Below are positions 1 to 9,047 of a stretch of DNA of 64,000 nt, in pieces. The DNA lies in NCBI RefSeq assembly GCF_021412625.1, contig NZ_JAKCFI010000005.1, forward strand, positions 722,233 through 786,232. The letters are read 5' to 3'. The first letter of the stretch is position 1. The number at the start of each line of letters is the position of its first letter. The DNA comes from Myxococcus stipitatus. Lineage in GTDB: Bacteria; Myxococcota; Myxococcia; Myxococcales; Myxococcaceae. The position numbers and the translations under genes were made by a program. A model generated the notes under the pieces. That model had not been told where the DNA came from and searched no databases. It worked only from the letters and a program-made list of their open reading frames with translations.

Positions 1-204
1 GGCGGCGTTCTCCATCAGGAGCTCCCCCGCGTCGGTGCGGAGCGTCGGCACGAGGCACAGCGGGCTGATGGTCGTGTAGTCCTCGCCGTCATGTGTGCGC
101 TTCGTCAGCGAGTCCACCTCCACGAACGTCGCGGAGGCTCCCGCTTCGTACACGGCGATGCGGGCGGCCATCGAACAAGCCAGGGGCAGGAAATAGACCT
201 TCAT
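1..204 (-). CDS. Glutathione S-transferase, N-terminal part (runs off window)
   Basis: The first 68 residues of a protein that continues beyond the left edge of the window. It begins with a beta-strand followed by a Pro-Leu-Ala-Cys-Ser stretch and a helix, the thioredoxin-like N-terminal domain of glutathione S-transferases. Cys10 and Ser11 sit where beta-class enzymes keep their glutathione-contacting residues, and the later Leu-Val-Pro-Thr-Leu segment contains the cis-proline that binds the glutathione backbone. The expected role is glutathione conjugation or peroxide/xenobiotic detoxification in the cytoplasm. It is divergent from the LysR gene that starts 104 bases away, so that regulator is a candidate controller. 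The C-terminal helical domain is not visible, so the substrate class is open. Confidence 0.85.
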   Translation of the reverse strand, partial: MKVYFLPLACSMAARIAVYEAGASATFVEVDSLTKRTHDGEDYTTISPLCLVPTLRTDAGELLMENAA

Positions 205-308
205 GAAGGGCTCTCCAGACAGGGACTCCATTCCCGGGTTGGGAACGGGTGGACTGTCCCTCCACGCCTCCGGATGCGTCCAACGCATCGTTGGCATAGA
301 CTCGATGC

Positions 309-1238
309 ATGAAGGACATCGCCCCCCTCCCCAGCGCCCGACTCGACGTGAAGGACCTGCGAGTCGTCCTCGCCCTCGCGTCCGCCGGAACCACGGCCCA
401 GGCCGCCTCGCTCCTCCACCTCACGCAGCCCGCGGTGAGCCGCGCGCTGCTCGTCGTGGAGGAGAAGCTGGAGACACGCCTCTTCGACCGAACGCCGCGC
501 GGGCTCCTGCCCACCGCCGCGGGCAAGCAGCTCATCACGGGAGCGTCACGGCTGCTGGTGGAGCTGGGTGACCTGGAGCAGTGCGTGCGCGCCCCCACCA
601 GCCTCCCGATGCGCCTGCGCCTGGTCTGTGGCTGCTACACGGCCTATCACTGGCTGCCCTCCACCCTGCTCACCCTCCGGCAGAGCGTCCCGGGCCTGGA
701 GATCGAGCTGGCGGTGGAACACACCAAGGACCCCATCCCCGCGCTGGTCGAGGGCGACATCGACGTGGCGCTCGTGACGACCTCGACCATTCCTCGCGAG
801 AAGCTCGGCTCGCGCGCCCTGTTCACCGACGAGCTCGTCTTCGTCGTCGCCGCCACCCACCCGCTCGCCCGAAAGAAGACGCTCACCCGCGCGGACCTGC
901 TGGCGCACACCCTGCTGAGCTCCCCCACGCCGGAGCGGGAGGGACACTGGTTCATGAACAACGTGTTCGGTCGCGAGCGCCCTCGCCTGCGCCTCGAGCG
1001 CCTGCCGCTGACGGAGGCCATCCTCGACATGACGCGCGCGGGGCTCGGCATCGCCATCCTCTCGGAGTGGATCAGCGCGCCCCACCTGCGCGGGGGAGGC
1101 CTGGTCGCCAGACGGCTGGACTCGGGCCCGTTGCAGCGCACCTGGAGCATCGCCTACCGGCGGCAGGTGGAGGCCCCGGCGCTCCGGCTCGCCTCGGCGC
1201 TGGAGCGGCTCGCCCCCACGCGGCTCGCCGTGGGCTGA
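309..1238 (+). CDS. LysR-family transcriptional regulator
   Basis: A 309-residue protein of normal LysR length. Residues about 14-70 form the winged helix-turn-helix; the recognition-helix region reads Leu-Thr-Gln-Pro-Ala-Val-Ser-Arg-Ala, the family signature. The rest is the periplasmic-binding-protein-like effector domain, containing the usual Asp-Leu-Leu...Leu-Leu-Ser-Ser and Gly-Ile-Ala-Ile-Leu segments. LysR proteins bind as tetramers near divergent promoters and respond to a small molecule. Here the gene is back to back with a glutathione S-transferase, which is the classic arrangement of a LysR regulator and its target. The inducer cannot be read from the sequence. Confidence 0.9.
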   Translation: MKDIAPLPSARLDVKDLRVVLALASAGTTAQAASLLHLTQPAVSRALLVVEEKLETRLFDRTPRGLLPTAAGKQLITGASRLLVELGDLEQCVRAPTSLPMRLRLVCGCYTAYHWLPSTLLTLRQSVPGLEIELAVEHTKDPIPALVEGDIDVALVTTSTIPREKLGSRALFTDELVFVVAATHPLARKKTLTRADLLAHTLLSSPTPEREGHWFMNNVFGRERPRLRLERLPLTEAILDMTRAGLGIAILSEWISAPHLRGGGLVARRLDSGPLQRTWSIAYRRQVEAPALRLASALERLAPTRLAVG

Positions 1239-1278
1239 AGACGCACGCTCCGCCGGGATGGGACCGGCGGCACGCGCC

Positions 1279-2394
1279 CTACTCCACCGTGGGCGCGGGG
1301 GCGTTCACCGGCTCGGGAGCCTCCGCTGGGGGCCGGACGATGACCTGCTCCGGCGTGGGCCGCTGGGGGCGATGGAAGGGCGCCAGCTTCACCGCGCGGC
1401 CGGTGCGCGCGGACTCCTGGAGCGCGACGATGATGCGCACGTCCGCCAGCCCCTCCCAGCCAGAAGGCTCCGGCTCGCGGTCCTCCAGCACGCACCGCGA
1501 GAAGTAGAGGAGCTGCGGCGCGAACTGGTCCGCCACCGCGAAGTTCTTCTCCTCCGTCTGGCCGCCCACCGTCAGGAAGTGGCGGCGCTCCTCCTCGTAG
1601 CCGAACCCCGGCTCCACCCGCAGGTCTCCCTTGGCGCCGACGACGCGGTAGCTGGAGACCGCCGACGCGGCGTGGCTGATGCCGAACTGCGCCAGTCGAC
1701 CACCGGAGAAGCGCAGGAGCGCGAAGGCCGTGGCGTCCACGCCCGAGAAGCGCGGGTCCTGGTCTTCCTGCGTGAAGCAGCTCACCTCGAGGGGCTCGTC
1801 CCCGAAGATGTAGCGCGCGGCGTTGATGGGATAGGGCCCCTCGTCCAGCAGCGCCCCGCCGCCCACTTCCTGCCGCGTGCGGATGTCGCCCCCTCGCGCC
1901 TGCTGGGTCATCAGCGCGGAGAACATCGTCACGTCACCCAGCCGGCCGGAGCGCACCACGTCGATGGCCCCCAGGTTGGCCTCCTCGAAGTGGAGCCGGT
2001 AGGCGATCATCAGCTTGACGTCGTTCTCCTCCGCGACGCGGATCATCGCCTCGCAGTCCTCCACCGTCGTCGCCATCGGCTTCTCGCAGAGGATGTGCGC
2101 CCCCGCGCGCGCCGCCCGTTCGGTGAAGGCGCGGTGCATCGTGTTGGGGAGCGCGATGTAGACGACGTCGATGTCCGCGTCGCGGATGCCCTGTTCCAGG
2201 GCCTCGTAACCCTCGGACAGCTGGACGCCATACTGCTTGCGGAGCGCGTCGCGCTTGGTCGGGTCCGAGGAGAAGATGGCCACCAGCTCCGAGTTCTCCG
2301 TGGCGTGCTGGAACGCGGGCAGGACCGCGACCTGGGCGATGTTGCCCGCCCCCACCACCGCGTATCGGACCTTCCTCGCGCCGTCCCGAGCCAT
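1279..2394 (-). CDS. Gfo/Idh/MocA-family NAD(P)-dependent oxidoreductase
   Basis: A 371-residue oxidoreductase. The N-terminus carries the Rossmann motif Val-Val-Gly-Ala-Gly-Asn-Ile-Ala (residues about 13-20). The Cys-Glu-Lys-Pro-Met segment near residue 100 supplies the conserved Glu-Lys-Pro of the Gfo/Idh/MocA family, whose Lys takes part in catalysis and cofactor binding. The C-terminal half is the beta-sheet substrate and oligomerisation domain. Family members oxidise or reduce sugars, inositols or related polyols with NAD(P). The start at 2394 was chosen because a GGGGAGG ribosome-binding site lies just upstream and the family N-terminus begins there; an in-frame extension upstream to 2547 looks non-coding. 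The substrate is unknown. Confidence 0.88.
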   Translation of the reverse strand: MARDGARKVRYAVVGAGNIAQVAVLPAFQHATENSELVAIFSSDPTKRDALRKQYGVQLSEGYEALEQGIRDADIDVVYIALPNTMHRAFTERAARAGAHILCEKPMATTVEDCEAMIRVAEENDVKLMIAYRLHFEEANLGAIDVVRSGRLGDVTMFSALMTQQARGGDIRTRQEVGGGALLDEGPYPINAARYIFGDEPLEVSCFTQEDQDPRFSGVDATAFALLRFSGGRLAQFGISHAASAVSSYRVVGAKGDLRVEPGFGYEEERRHFLTVGGQTEEKNFAVADQFAPQLLYFSRCVLEDREPEPSGWEGLADVRIIVALQESARTGRAVKLAPFHRPQRPTPEQVIVRPPAEAPEPVNAPAPTVE

Positions 2395-2637
2395 GGAAGA
2401 CACCTCCCCTTGTCGCAGACCCTGGGAACCGGGGCGGCGGACCACAACCCCCACGTCGAGGCGCCCTGCTCCGTCCGCCCGCGAGGCAGGCATGCGGGCG
2501 CCCTGTCCCATCCGGTCGACCCGGTGCCGGTGGGAATCGCGCCTCACACGCCGGTTGCGTGCCTGTCATGGCCTCCCAGGTCGTCGACAACGCGAGTCCT
2601 CCCTGGTTAGACATGACGCTCGAAGGGGGACGGAACC

Positions 2638-2955
2638 ATGCCTGGCGCGCCGACGAATCCGACGCAAACGCCCATCGAGGTCGACCCGCTCCAGGCGCCG
2701 CGCGGCGACGCCTCGGGGGACCCGCGGACGGACCGACGGGTGGAGAACTTCAAGGGTTCGCTGTCCCGCTTCGCGGCGGCGCTCGACAAGACACGGGAGG
2801 CCCTCCAGAAGGAGGCCTCGCGCGAGGTGGTGAGGACCCTCACCGTCCACTTCGAGCGCCTCACCGACGAGGTGCCCCCATCCCGCGACGCGACCGAGGA
2901 ACCCGGCCATGGCTCGACGGCCCCGCGCACGCTCACGCGGCTGGACGGGAAGTAG
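2638..2955 (+). CDS. Small hypothetical protein
   Basis: A 105-residue protein with a good ribosome-binding site (GGGGGA, 6 bases before ATG). The first 40 residues are Pro/Thr/Asp-rich and probably disordered. Residues about 45-80 form a charged amphipathic helix with Leu/Phe/Ala heptad-like spacing, and the tail is again disordered. No family is recognised. It is flanked by the divergent Gfo/Idh oxidoreductase and the downstream alcohol dehydrogenase, with more than 200 bases to each, so it is probably its own transcription unit. Support is limited to codon use and the ribosome-binding site. Confidence 0.5.
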   Translation: MPGAPTNPTQTPIEVDPLQAPRGDASGDPRTDRRVENFKGSLSRFAAALDKTREALQKEASREVVRTLTVHFERLTDEVPPSRDATEEPGHGSTAPRTLTRLDGK

Positions 2956-3163
2956 CCCCGGGCCGCGCGCCCCCCAGCTTCGAGACTCAGACCCGGGCGG
3001 GGCTTCAGACGGGCCAGGGGATGGGCCGCCCGTGCGCCCGGACACGGAGGGACTCCCGCCCCGAGCGACGGTCCGGAAGGTGTCAGGCTCGCTCGCATGA
3101 GCCCTTTCACGGGGGCACGGAGGTCCTCACCTTCCTCCTGGATTGGCATCCAGGAGAGAGCCG

Positions 3164-4288
3164 ATGAGCGAACAAGCCCAGGCCAGGGCGGCCGTGGTGA
3201 GGCAGAAGGGCGGGCCCTTCCAACTCGAGGACGTCACGCTCGAGGACCCCCGCGAGGGCGAGGTGCGCGTGCGCATGGTCGCCACCGGAATGTGTCACAC
3301 CGACATGATCGTCCGTGACCAGTTCTATGCGGTGCCGCTCCCCGTCGTCCTCGGACACGAGGGCGCCGGCATCGTCGAGCGGGTCGGGCCCGGGGTTACC
3401 AAGGTGGCGCCCGGAGACCCCGTGGTCATCGCGTTCGCATTCTGTGGCAAGTGCGACCTGTGCGCGACGGGTCACCCCGCGTACTGCCGCGAGTTCTACG
3501 GCCGCAACTTCGGCGGAGGCCGGATGGACGGCACCACCGCCACCCGGGCCCAGGGCAAGCCCCTCCACGACCACTTCTTCGGACAGTCGTCGTTCAGCAC
3601 GCTCGCCATCGCCACCGAGCGCAACGTGGTCAAGGTCCGAAACGACGTCCCGCTGGAGCTGCTGGGGCCGCTGGGCTGCGGCATCTCCACCGGCGCGGGC
3701 GCGGTGCTCAACTCCATGCGGGTCCCCGCAGGACGCACCTTCGCCGCCTTCGGCTCCGGGGCCGTCGGGCTGAGCGCCATCATGGCCGCGAGGCTGGCGG
3801 GTGCCACCACCATCATCGCGGTGGACGTGAAGCCCAAGCGCCTCCAGCTCGCGCTGGAGCTGGGCGCCACGCACACGGTGAACGGCGCCCAGGAGGACTC
3901 GGTGAAGGCCATCCGTGCCGCCACCGGGGGACGCGGCGTGGACTACGCGCTCGAGGCCACCGGCAACCCGAAGATCCTCCGGCAGGCCGTGGACGCGCTC
4001 GACATCCTCGGGACGTGCGGCGTGGTGGGCGCGCCGCCGATGGGCACCGAGGCGGCCTTCGACGTGAACGACCTCATGGTGCCTGGCAAGCGCATCCAGG
4101 GCATCGTCGAGGGCGACAGCGTCCCGGACGTCTTCATCCCCCAGCTCATCGACCTCTTCATGCAGGGACGCTTCCCCTTCGACAAGCTGGTGAAGTTCTA
4201 CTCGCTGGAGCAGATCAACGAGGCCGCGAAGGACTCCGAGAAGGGCGAGACGCTCAAGCCCATCATCCGGATGACGCGCCCGGCCTGA
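3164..4288 (+). CDS. Zinc-dependent alcohol dehydrogenase (aryl/benzyl-alcohol type)
   Basis: A 374-residue medium-chain dehydrogenase. The Met-Cys-His-Thr-Asp segment near residue 43 and the Gly-His-Glu-Gly segment near residue 66 carry catalytic-zinc ligands. The structural-zinc lobe is seen as Cys-Gly-Lys-Cys-Asp-Leu-Cys followed by a fourth Cys. The NAD-binding Rossmann fold begins at Gly-Ser-Gly-Ala-Val-Gly. The lobe followed by Arg-Glu-Phe-Tyr resembles aryl-alcohol and benzyl-alcohol dehydrogenases, which interconvert aromatic alcohols and aldehydes using NAD. The start at 3164 is preferred because AGGAGAG sits just upstream. It is followed 36 bases later by an NmrA-like reductase, so the two may be co-transcribed. 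Exact substrate not determined. Confidence 0.9.
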   Translation: MSEQAQARAAVVRQKGGPFQLEDVTLEDPREGEVRVRMVATGMCHTDMIVRDQFYAVPLPVVLGHEGAGIVERVGPGVTKVAPGDPVVIAFAFCGKCDLCATGHPAYCREFYGRNFGGGRMDGTTATRAQGKPLHDHFFGQSSFSTLAIATERNVVKVRNDVPLELLGPLGCGISTGAGAVLNSMRVPAGRTFAAFGSGAVGLSAIMAARLAGATTIIAVDVKPKRLQLALELGATHTVNGAQEDSVKAIRAATGGRGVDYALEATGNPKILRQAVDALDILGTCGVVGAPPMGTEAAFDVNDLMVPGKRIQGIVEGDSVPDVFIPQLIDLFMQGRFPFDKLVKFYSLEQINEAAKDSEKGETLKPIIRMTRPA

Positions 4289-4324
4289 GCCCGCGCGGCA
4301 CACCCCACACGGACGGGAGGGCCC

Positions 4325-5185
4325 ATGGCGGATGCACCGGTCGCCATCACCGGCGCGACGGGGAGACTGGGTGGGAGGGTCGCTCGTCGCCTCTCCCTCC
4401 AGGGCCTGCCGCTGCGTCTCATCGTCCGGGACCCGAAGCGGGCGCCCTCCCTTCCCGACGCGGAGGTCCGGGTCGCCACCTACGACGCTCGCGAGGCGCT
4501 CATCCGCGCGCTGGAGGGCGTCCGCACGGTGTTCTTCGTCTCCGGCACGGAGGCCCCGGCTCGACGCGAGCAGCACTTCACGTTCATCGACGCCGCGGCG
4601 ACCGCGGGCGTGGAGACGGTCGTCTATACGTCGTTCTTCGGCGCCGCCCCGGACGCGACCTTCACGTTCGCCCGGGACCACTGGGCCACGGAGGAGCACC
4701 TGCGGGCGCAACGCTTCGCGTCGGTGATGTTGCGCGACAACCTCTACCTGGACTTCCTCCCCGGCCTCGCGGGCGCGGACGGCGTGATTCGCGGCCCGGC
4801 CAGGCAGGGGCGCGTCGCCGCGGTGGCCCAGGACGACATCGCGGAGGTCGCGGCGACCATCCTGGCGAACCCCACGTCGCACCTCGGTCGGACCTATTCG
4901 CTGACCGGCCCCCAGGCACTCACCCTCGCGCAGGTGGCCGACATCCTCTCCCGCCGGCTCGGCAGGGAGATCCGCTACCACGACGAGACGATGGAGGAGG
5001 CCTACCGCTCGCGAGAGGTGCACCGCGCCGAACGGTGGCAGGTGGACGCCTGGGTCAGCACCTATACGGCCATCGCCGCCGGAGAGCTGGCCACGGTGAC
5101 GTCCGACGTCGAGCACGTCACCGGACATCCGCCCATGGACCTCGACACGCTGCTCCATCTCCAGCCCGCATCCGTCGAGTCCTGA
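4325..5185 (+). CDS. NmrA-like NAD(P)-binding reductase (atypical SDR)
   Basis: A 286-residue atypical short-chain dehydrogenase. Residues 9-16 hold the Thr-Gly-Ala-Thr-Gly-Arg-Leu-Gly nucleotide-binding loop typical of NmrA/QOR2-like proteins. This is followed by the Arg-Asp-Pro cofactor strand at about residue 40 and a Tyr-Thr-Ser segment where quinone oxidoreductase-2-like proteins bind substrate. Members act as NADPH-dependent quinone or carbonyl reductases or as redox-sensing regulators. It lies 36 bases after the alcohol dehydrogenase gene on the same strand, suggesting a shared transcript and perhaps a shared aldehyde/quinone metabolism. Which of the family functions applies cannot be decided here. 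Confidence 0.82.
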   Translation: MADAPVAITGATGRLGGRVARRLSLQGLPLRLIVRDPKRAPSLPDAEVRVATYDAREALIRALEGVRTVFFVSGTEAPARREQHFTFIDAAATAGVETVVYTSFFGAAPDATFTFARDHWATEEHLRAQRFASVMLRDNLYLDFLPGLAGADGVIRGPARQGRVAAVAQDDIAEVAATILANPTSHLGRTYSLTGPQALTLAQVADILSRRLGREIRYHDETMEEAYRSREVHRAERWQVDAWVSTYTAIAAGELATVTSDVEHVTGHPPMDLDTLLHLQPASVES

Positions 5186-5298
5186 CCATCCTGGGGTCGT
5201 CGGGACTCACGGCGTCCGGTACACGCATCGCCCGTGGGGCCGGGCATGTTAGGTTTTGGCGTCCGCGTGTCTCCTCGCAGCTTGGGGCAGGGAACGAG

Positions 5299-6432
5299 AT
5301 GACCGTCTGGAACTTCAGCACGGGGCCGGGGACCCATGCGCTCGTCGTCGGCGTCGGGCGCTATCCGCATCTGCTGGGTGGGGGAGGCGCGCTGTTCCCG
5401 GACCACGGGGGCATGGGGCAGCTCACCTCGGCGCCCGTGTCCGCGACGGCCTTCGCGGACTGGCTCGCGAGCGCCTACCAGCTCCCCACCCATCCCCTGT
5501 GCTCCATCGACCTGCTCGTCTCGGGTGGCGCGCCGCTGACCTATCAACCCCCGGCGGCCGGCGCGGCGGCCCAGGCCGTGGAGCGCGCCAGCTTCGACAA
5601 CTTCAAGGCGGCCGTCCTGCGGTGGTACGCGGCGCTGAGCACCTCTCCCGACAACCGCGCGGTCTTCTACTTCTGCGGCCACGGCCTCGCCGCGGGGCTG
5701 CAGACCACGCTGCTGCTGGACGACTTCGGCGACGTGCCGCACGCGGCGTTCGCCCACGCGCTCGACTTCGACCGGTTCTATCTGGGCATGGACCCGTGCG
5801 CGGCGCGCACGCAGTGCTACTTCATCGACGCGTGCCGGGTGGCGTCGCGGACGCTGTTCGAGATCGACACCTTCGGCGAGTCCATCCTCACGCCCTCGCG
5901 CAAGCACTCGACCCCCGCGCGGCGCGCGCCGGTGTTCTATTCGACGATGCTCGGGACGCAGGCCTTCGGCCGCACCGAGCAGCCCAGCCTGTACATGAGC
6001 GCCCTGCTCAAGGCCATGACGGGCCCGGGGGCCGTGCGCAAGGGCAACGCCTGGGAGATTCGTCCCTCCACGCTGTCGCTCGCGATGGAGGAGCTGCTCA
6101 ACCGGGAGGCGGAGGCCGCGGGCGCCACGCAGAACTGCAACGCCAACAACGTGGTGGACTTCCCGCTCCATCGCCTCTCCGGCCCTCCGGACATCCCGGT
6201 GACGGTGAGCTGCGAGACCCAGGTCGACCTGGCCAACGCCATCCTCCGGGTCGTCGGCGGCGCGTCGCCGCGCGAGCACGAGCCCTCCTCGCCGCCCTGG
6301 AACCTGGTGCTGCCCTACGGCACGTATGAGTTCATCGCGGTCCCCGAGGGCGCCGCCCCGGACGCGCCCAGGCACGTCCAGACCGAGTCCGTCTTTCCGC
6401 CCCTGACCGAGGTCGTGCTGCCATGCCCATAG
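5299..6432 (+). CDS. Caspase-like (peptidase C14) protein, first gene of a putative conflict operon
   Basis: A 377-residue protein whose first 250 residues form a caspase-fold peptidase. It opens with Ala-Leu-Val-Val-Gly-Val-Gly, and the catalytic His128 lies in Tyr-Phe-Cys-Gly-His-Gly. Catalytic Cys179 lies in Phe-Ile-Asp-Ala-Cys-Arg, the spacing expected for C14 caspase homologues. The last ~90 residues look like a small beta-sandwich, similar in style to the start of the next protein. There is no signal peptide, so it is cytoplasmic. Its stop overlaps the next gene by 10 bases, and two further enzyme genes follow (MBL-fold hydrolase and patatin). Bacterial caspase-like genes in such settings are often triggered suicide effectors; that role is inferred here. 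The open frame extends far upstream but without gene character, so the ATG at 5299 is used. Confidence 0.85.
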   Translation: MTVWNFSTGPGTHALVVGVGRYPHLLGGGGALFPDHGGMGQLTSAPVSATAFADWLASAYQLPTHPLCSIDLLVSGGAPLTYQPPAAGAAAQAVERASFDNFKAAVLRWYAALSTSPDNRAVFYFCGHGLAAGLQTTLLLDDFGDVPHAAFAHALDFDRFYLGMDPCAARTQCYFIDACRVASRTLFEIDTFGESILTPSRKHSTPARRAPVFYSTMLGTQAFGRTEQPSLYMSALLKAMTGPGAVRKGNAWEIRPSTLSLAMEELLNREAEAAGATQNCNANNVVDFPLHRLSGPPDIPVTVSCETQVDLANAILRVVGGASPREHEPSSPPWNLVLPYGTYEFIAVPEGAAPDAPRHVQTESVFPPLTEVVLPCP

Positions 6433-7946
6433 AGCTTCGCATCCGCATCGAGGGCGAGGAGCACACGTTGGGCACGGCCATCTCCACGACCGTGCGGAAC
6501 ATGGACGACGGCGAGGGACACGAGGTGCTCGTGCGCGTCGGAGACACCGCACGCCTCGACCTCGCGCCCGGCAACTACCTCGTCGAGGCGAGCCTGCCCT
6601 CGGGAGAGCGGCTCCGGCGGCTCGCCCACCTCCGCGAGGGCGACACCTCCGTCGACGTCGACCTCAAGCCGACACGGACGGCGAACGCGAAGCTCTCCCG
6701 CCAGCACCTGTTCGTGCCCGCGGCCCGCCTGCGCCCCGCGCCGCCGCCACCGTTCTCGCCCCTGCTCTCGTTCTCCGGCTCCACGTCGCCGGTCGCCCCC
6801 CGTAGCCCCCGGCTTCCCGCTCACCCCTCGTCACGGAAGGGCCCCTTCCATGAAGATGCGTCCGGAGACGAGGAGCGCTGGAACGTCTCAGGGGCGGCGG
6901 CCGCGACGACTCCGCGCCCCCAGGCGCCCGACGGCCCCCTCTCGGTCAACCCCAACACCCACGAGCCCTTCACCAGCGCCCTCGCGTTCAAGGCCGCCGA
7001 GCCGCTCCCCGAGGTCACCGTCCTCTGGAGGAATCCCCGCGCGCCCGATGCCACGCCCACCACCGCGGCGCTCGCGGGGGACCCCGCGCTCCAGGACGGG
7101 CCCATGGGCGCGCCGCTGGAGCCCTCCGGCGGAAACGAGACGCTCGTGACCTACGAGCTGCCGCTTCATCCCGACTTCCTCCCGGCGACAGGCACGTTCA
7201 TCGTCCGGTGGGACCATCAGCTCGTCCTCGTCCCGGTGGCGCGCTGGGCCGGCCTCCCGGGCTCCTCGGCCGAAGCGCCCATCGAGTTCGTGGTGAACCT
7301 GTCGACCCAGACGGTCTCCGCCATGGTGGCGGACCCCATCTTCGGCCCCATCCTCGGCTACCTCACCTCCGGCCAGTTGGAGAAGGCGGCCCACACCCTG
7401 AGGAACGCCGTTCCCCTCTCGCGCCTCGAGGGCAATGAGCACGACCCCTTCGCCGCCGCCATCAGCGCGCTCGTGCTCGCCCGCACGATGCTGACGGGGA
7501 ACTCGGAGCACGAGGCGATGTGGCACGACTGGCTGCGCTTCGTGGACAAGGACGCGCCCCACCTGCTGAGTCTCATCAAGTCCCACCTGCCGAAGATCCA
7601 GGTGGACTGGCGCAGGTGGGTGCATCTGCTGGCGACGTGGACGCCGAACATCCCGGACACGGCCATCCTCGAGGGCTGGCTGCGCCTCACCGACGAGCAG
7701 GCGGACACCGACGCGGAGGCGACCCAGGCGCTCGCGTGCTTCCTCCAGGCCCACGAGCGAGGCGTGCCCTACTTCTCCGTGAGCCTGCGGATGCTGCTCG
7801 ACGGACTCCTCCACTTCGACCCGGCCACGCTCGCCAAGGAACAAGTGGAGCCCTATCGCAAGGCCCTGCGGACCGTCCGCCAGTGGGCGACCTGGGTCGA
7901 CGCCCGGGAGCCCTTCACCACGCTGCGCATCCCCCGAGAGGACTGA
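6423..7946 (+). CDS. Unrecognised 507-residue protein between caspase-like and MBL genes
   Basis: No family recognised. Residues 1-80 look like a beta-sandwich (alternating hydrophobic strands, Gly-Asn-Tyr-Leu-Val-Glu-Ala) of the PEGA or regulatory type. Residues about 95-170 are Pro/Ser/Arg-rich and probably disordered. A second beta-rich segment follows to about 300, then an all-helical C-terminus resembling TPR-type solenoid helices. The gene overlaps the caspase-like gene by 10 bases and ends 2 bases before the MBL gene, so the proteins are almost certainly co-translated and may form a complex. It could be the scaffold or sensor that connects the enzymes. Function unknown. Confidence 0.75.
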   Translation: MPIELRIRIEGEEHTLGTAISTTVRNMDDGEGHEVLVRVGDTARLDLAPGNYLVEASLPSGERLRRLAHLREGDTSVDVDLKPTRTANAKLSRQHLFVPAARLRPAPPPPFSPLLSFSGSTSPVAPRSPRLPAHPSSRKGPFHEDASGDEERWNVSGAAAATTPRPQAPDGPLSVNPNTHEPFTSALAFKAAEPLPEVTVLWRNPRAPDATPTTAALAGDPALQDGPMGAPLEPSGGNETLVTYELPLHPDFLPATGTFIVRWDHQLVLVPVARWAGLPGSSAEAPIEFVVNLSTQTVSAMVADPIFGPILGYLTSGQLEKAAHTLRNAVPLSRLEGNEHDPFAAAISALVLARTMLTGNSEHEAMWHDWLRFVDKDAPHLLSLIKSHLPKIQVDWRRWVHLLATWTPNIPDTAILEGWLRLTDEQADTDAEATQALACFLQAHERGVPYFSVSLRMLLDGLLHFDPATLAKEQVEPYRKALRTVRQWATWVDAREPFTTLRIPRED

Positions 7947-7948
7947 GC

Positions 7949-9004
7949 ATGTCGCTCTATCGCGTCCACCTGCTCCCCGCGCAACAAGGCGACTGCATCC
8001 TCATCGAGTACGGCCGCCCCGAGCGCCCGCACCGAGTACTCATCGACGGCGGACTCGCCGGCACCTGGACACACCTGAAGGGCCTCATCGAGGCACTCCC
8101 CATCGAGCAGCGACGGTTCGACCTCCTGGTCGTCACGCACATCGACCAGGACCACATCGAGGGCGCGCTGTCCCTCTTCAAGTCGCCTCCCGAGGGGCTC
8201 TCCTTCGACGACGTCTGGTTCAACGGCTTCAAGCACCTGGAGGAGAGCGACCTGGAGGACTTCGGTCCGCTCCACGGCGAAAGGCTCACCACGCATCTCT
8301 GGACGGCGCCGGCCTGGAACCAGCTCTTCGGTCGCCGCGCGGTGGTCGTCCCGGACACGGGGCCGCTGCCGACCCGCGAGCTCCCCGGCGGGATGCGCCT
8401 CACCCTGCTGTCGCCCACGCGCGCCCGGCTGAGGAAGCTGCGCGGCGTCTGGGCGAAGAGGTGCGAGGAGGCCGGGCTGAATCCCCAGGTCCAGCCGCCC
8501 CCGCCCGCGCCCGAGGGGCTCGAGCCCATGGGCGGTATCGACGTCGCCGCGTTGCTCGCGGGCGGCTTCAAGGAGGACGACGCCGAGGCCAATGGCAGCT
8601 CCATCGCGTTCATCGCCGAGCACGACGGCCGCTCCGTCCTCTTCGGCGCGGACGCCCACCCGAGCGTCCTGCGCGCCTCCATCGCCCGGCTCGACGGCGG
8701 GCGCGCGAAGGTGGATGCCTTCAAGCTTCCCCACCACGGCAGCCGCAAGAACGTGAGCACGGAGCTGCTCGCGCTCGTCGACACGCCTCGCTACCTGTTC
8801 TCCACCAACGGCAGCCGCCACCACCACCCGGACCGCGAGGCCGTCGCCCGCGTCCTCGCGCGCAAGCAGCCCGCGGAGCTGTGGTTCAACTACCGGGGCC
8901 CGCACACGGAGCCCTGGGACAGCGACGAATTGCGCGCCGAGTGGCGCTACACCACGCGCTACCCGACCACGGCCGCGGGTGGAATCACGCTGGACCTGTC
9001 CTGA
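7949..9004 (+). CDS. MBL-fold metallohydrolase (ComEC/Rec2-like)
   Basis: A 351-residue metallo-beta-lactamase-fold protein. His64, Asp66, Asp68 and His69 form the His-x-Asp-x-Asp-His metal-binding signature. His262-His263 lie in Pro-His-His-Gly-Ser, the motif seen in ComEC/Rec2-like MBL domains and related nucleases or phosphodiesterases. The opening Leu-Leu-Pro-Ala-Gln-Gln-Gly-Asp-Cys strand is also typical of that group. There are no membrane segments, so unlike ComEC it is a free cytoplasmic enzyme, likely a nuclease or phosphodiesterase. It begins 2 bases after the preceding gene and is followed 43 bases later by a patatin gene. The position between caspase-like and patatin genes suggests an effector in a conflict module. 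Confidence 0.85.
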   Translation: MSLYRVHLLPAQQGDCILIEYGRPERPHRVLIDGGLAGTWTHLKGLIEALPIEQRRFDLLVVTHIDQDHIEGALSLFKSPPEGLSFDDVWFNGFKHLEESDLEDFGPLHGERLTTHLWTAPAWNQLFGRRAVVVPDTGPLPTRELPGGMRLTLLSPTRARLRKLRGVWAKRCEEAGLNPQVQPPPPAPEGLEPMGGIDVAALLAGGFKEDDAEANGSSIAFIAEHDGRSVLFGADAHPSVLRASIARLDGGRAKVDAFKLPHHGSRKNVSTELLALVDTPRYLFSTNGSRHHHPDREAVARVLARKQPAELWFNYRGPHTEPWDSDELRAEWRYTTRYPTTAAGGITLDLS

Positions 9005-9047
9005 TGGCGCCCAGGGGCGCCCCACCTCTTCGATGTCAGGAGTCGAT

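Noticed and set aside
3107..5158. A 683-codon minus-strand open frame opposite the alcohol dehydrogenase and NmrA-like genes
   Set aside because: The composition is atypical for a protein and the opposite strand carries two clearly recognised enzymes.
3451..5298. In-frame extension upstream of the caspase-like gene
   Set aside because: It overlaps two recognised genes in another frame and its residues are low-complexity Arg/Gly/Pro; the protein proper starts at 5299.
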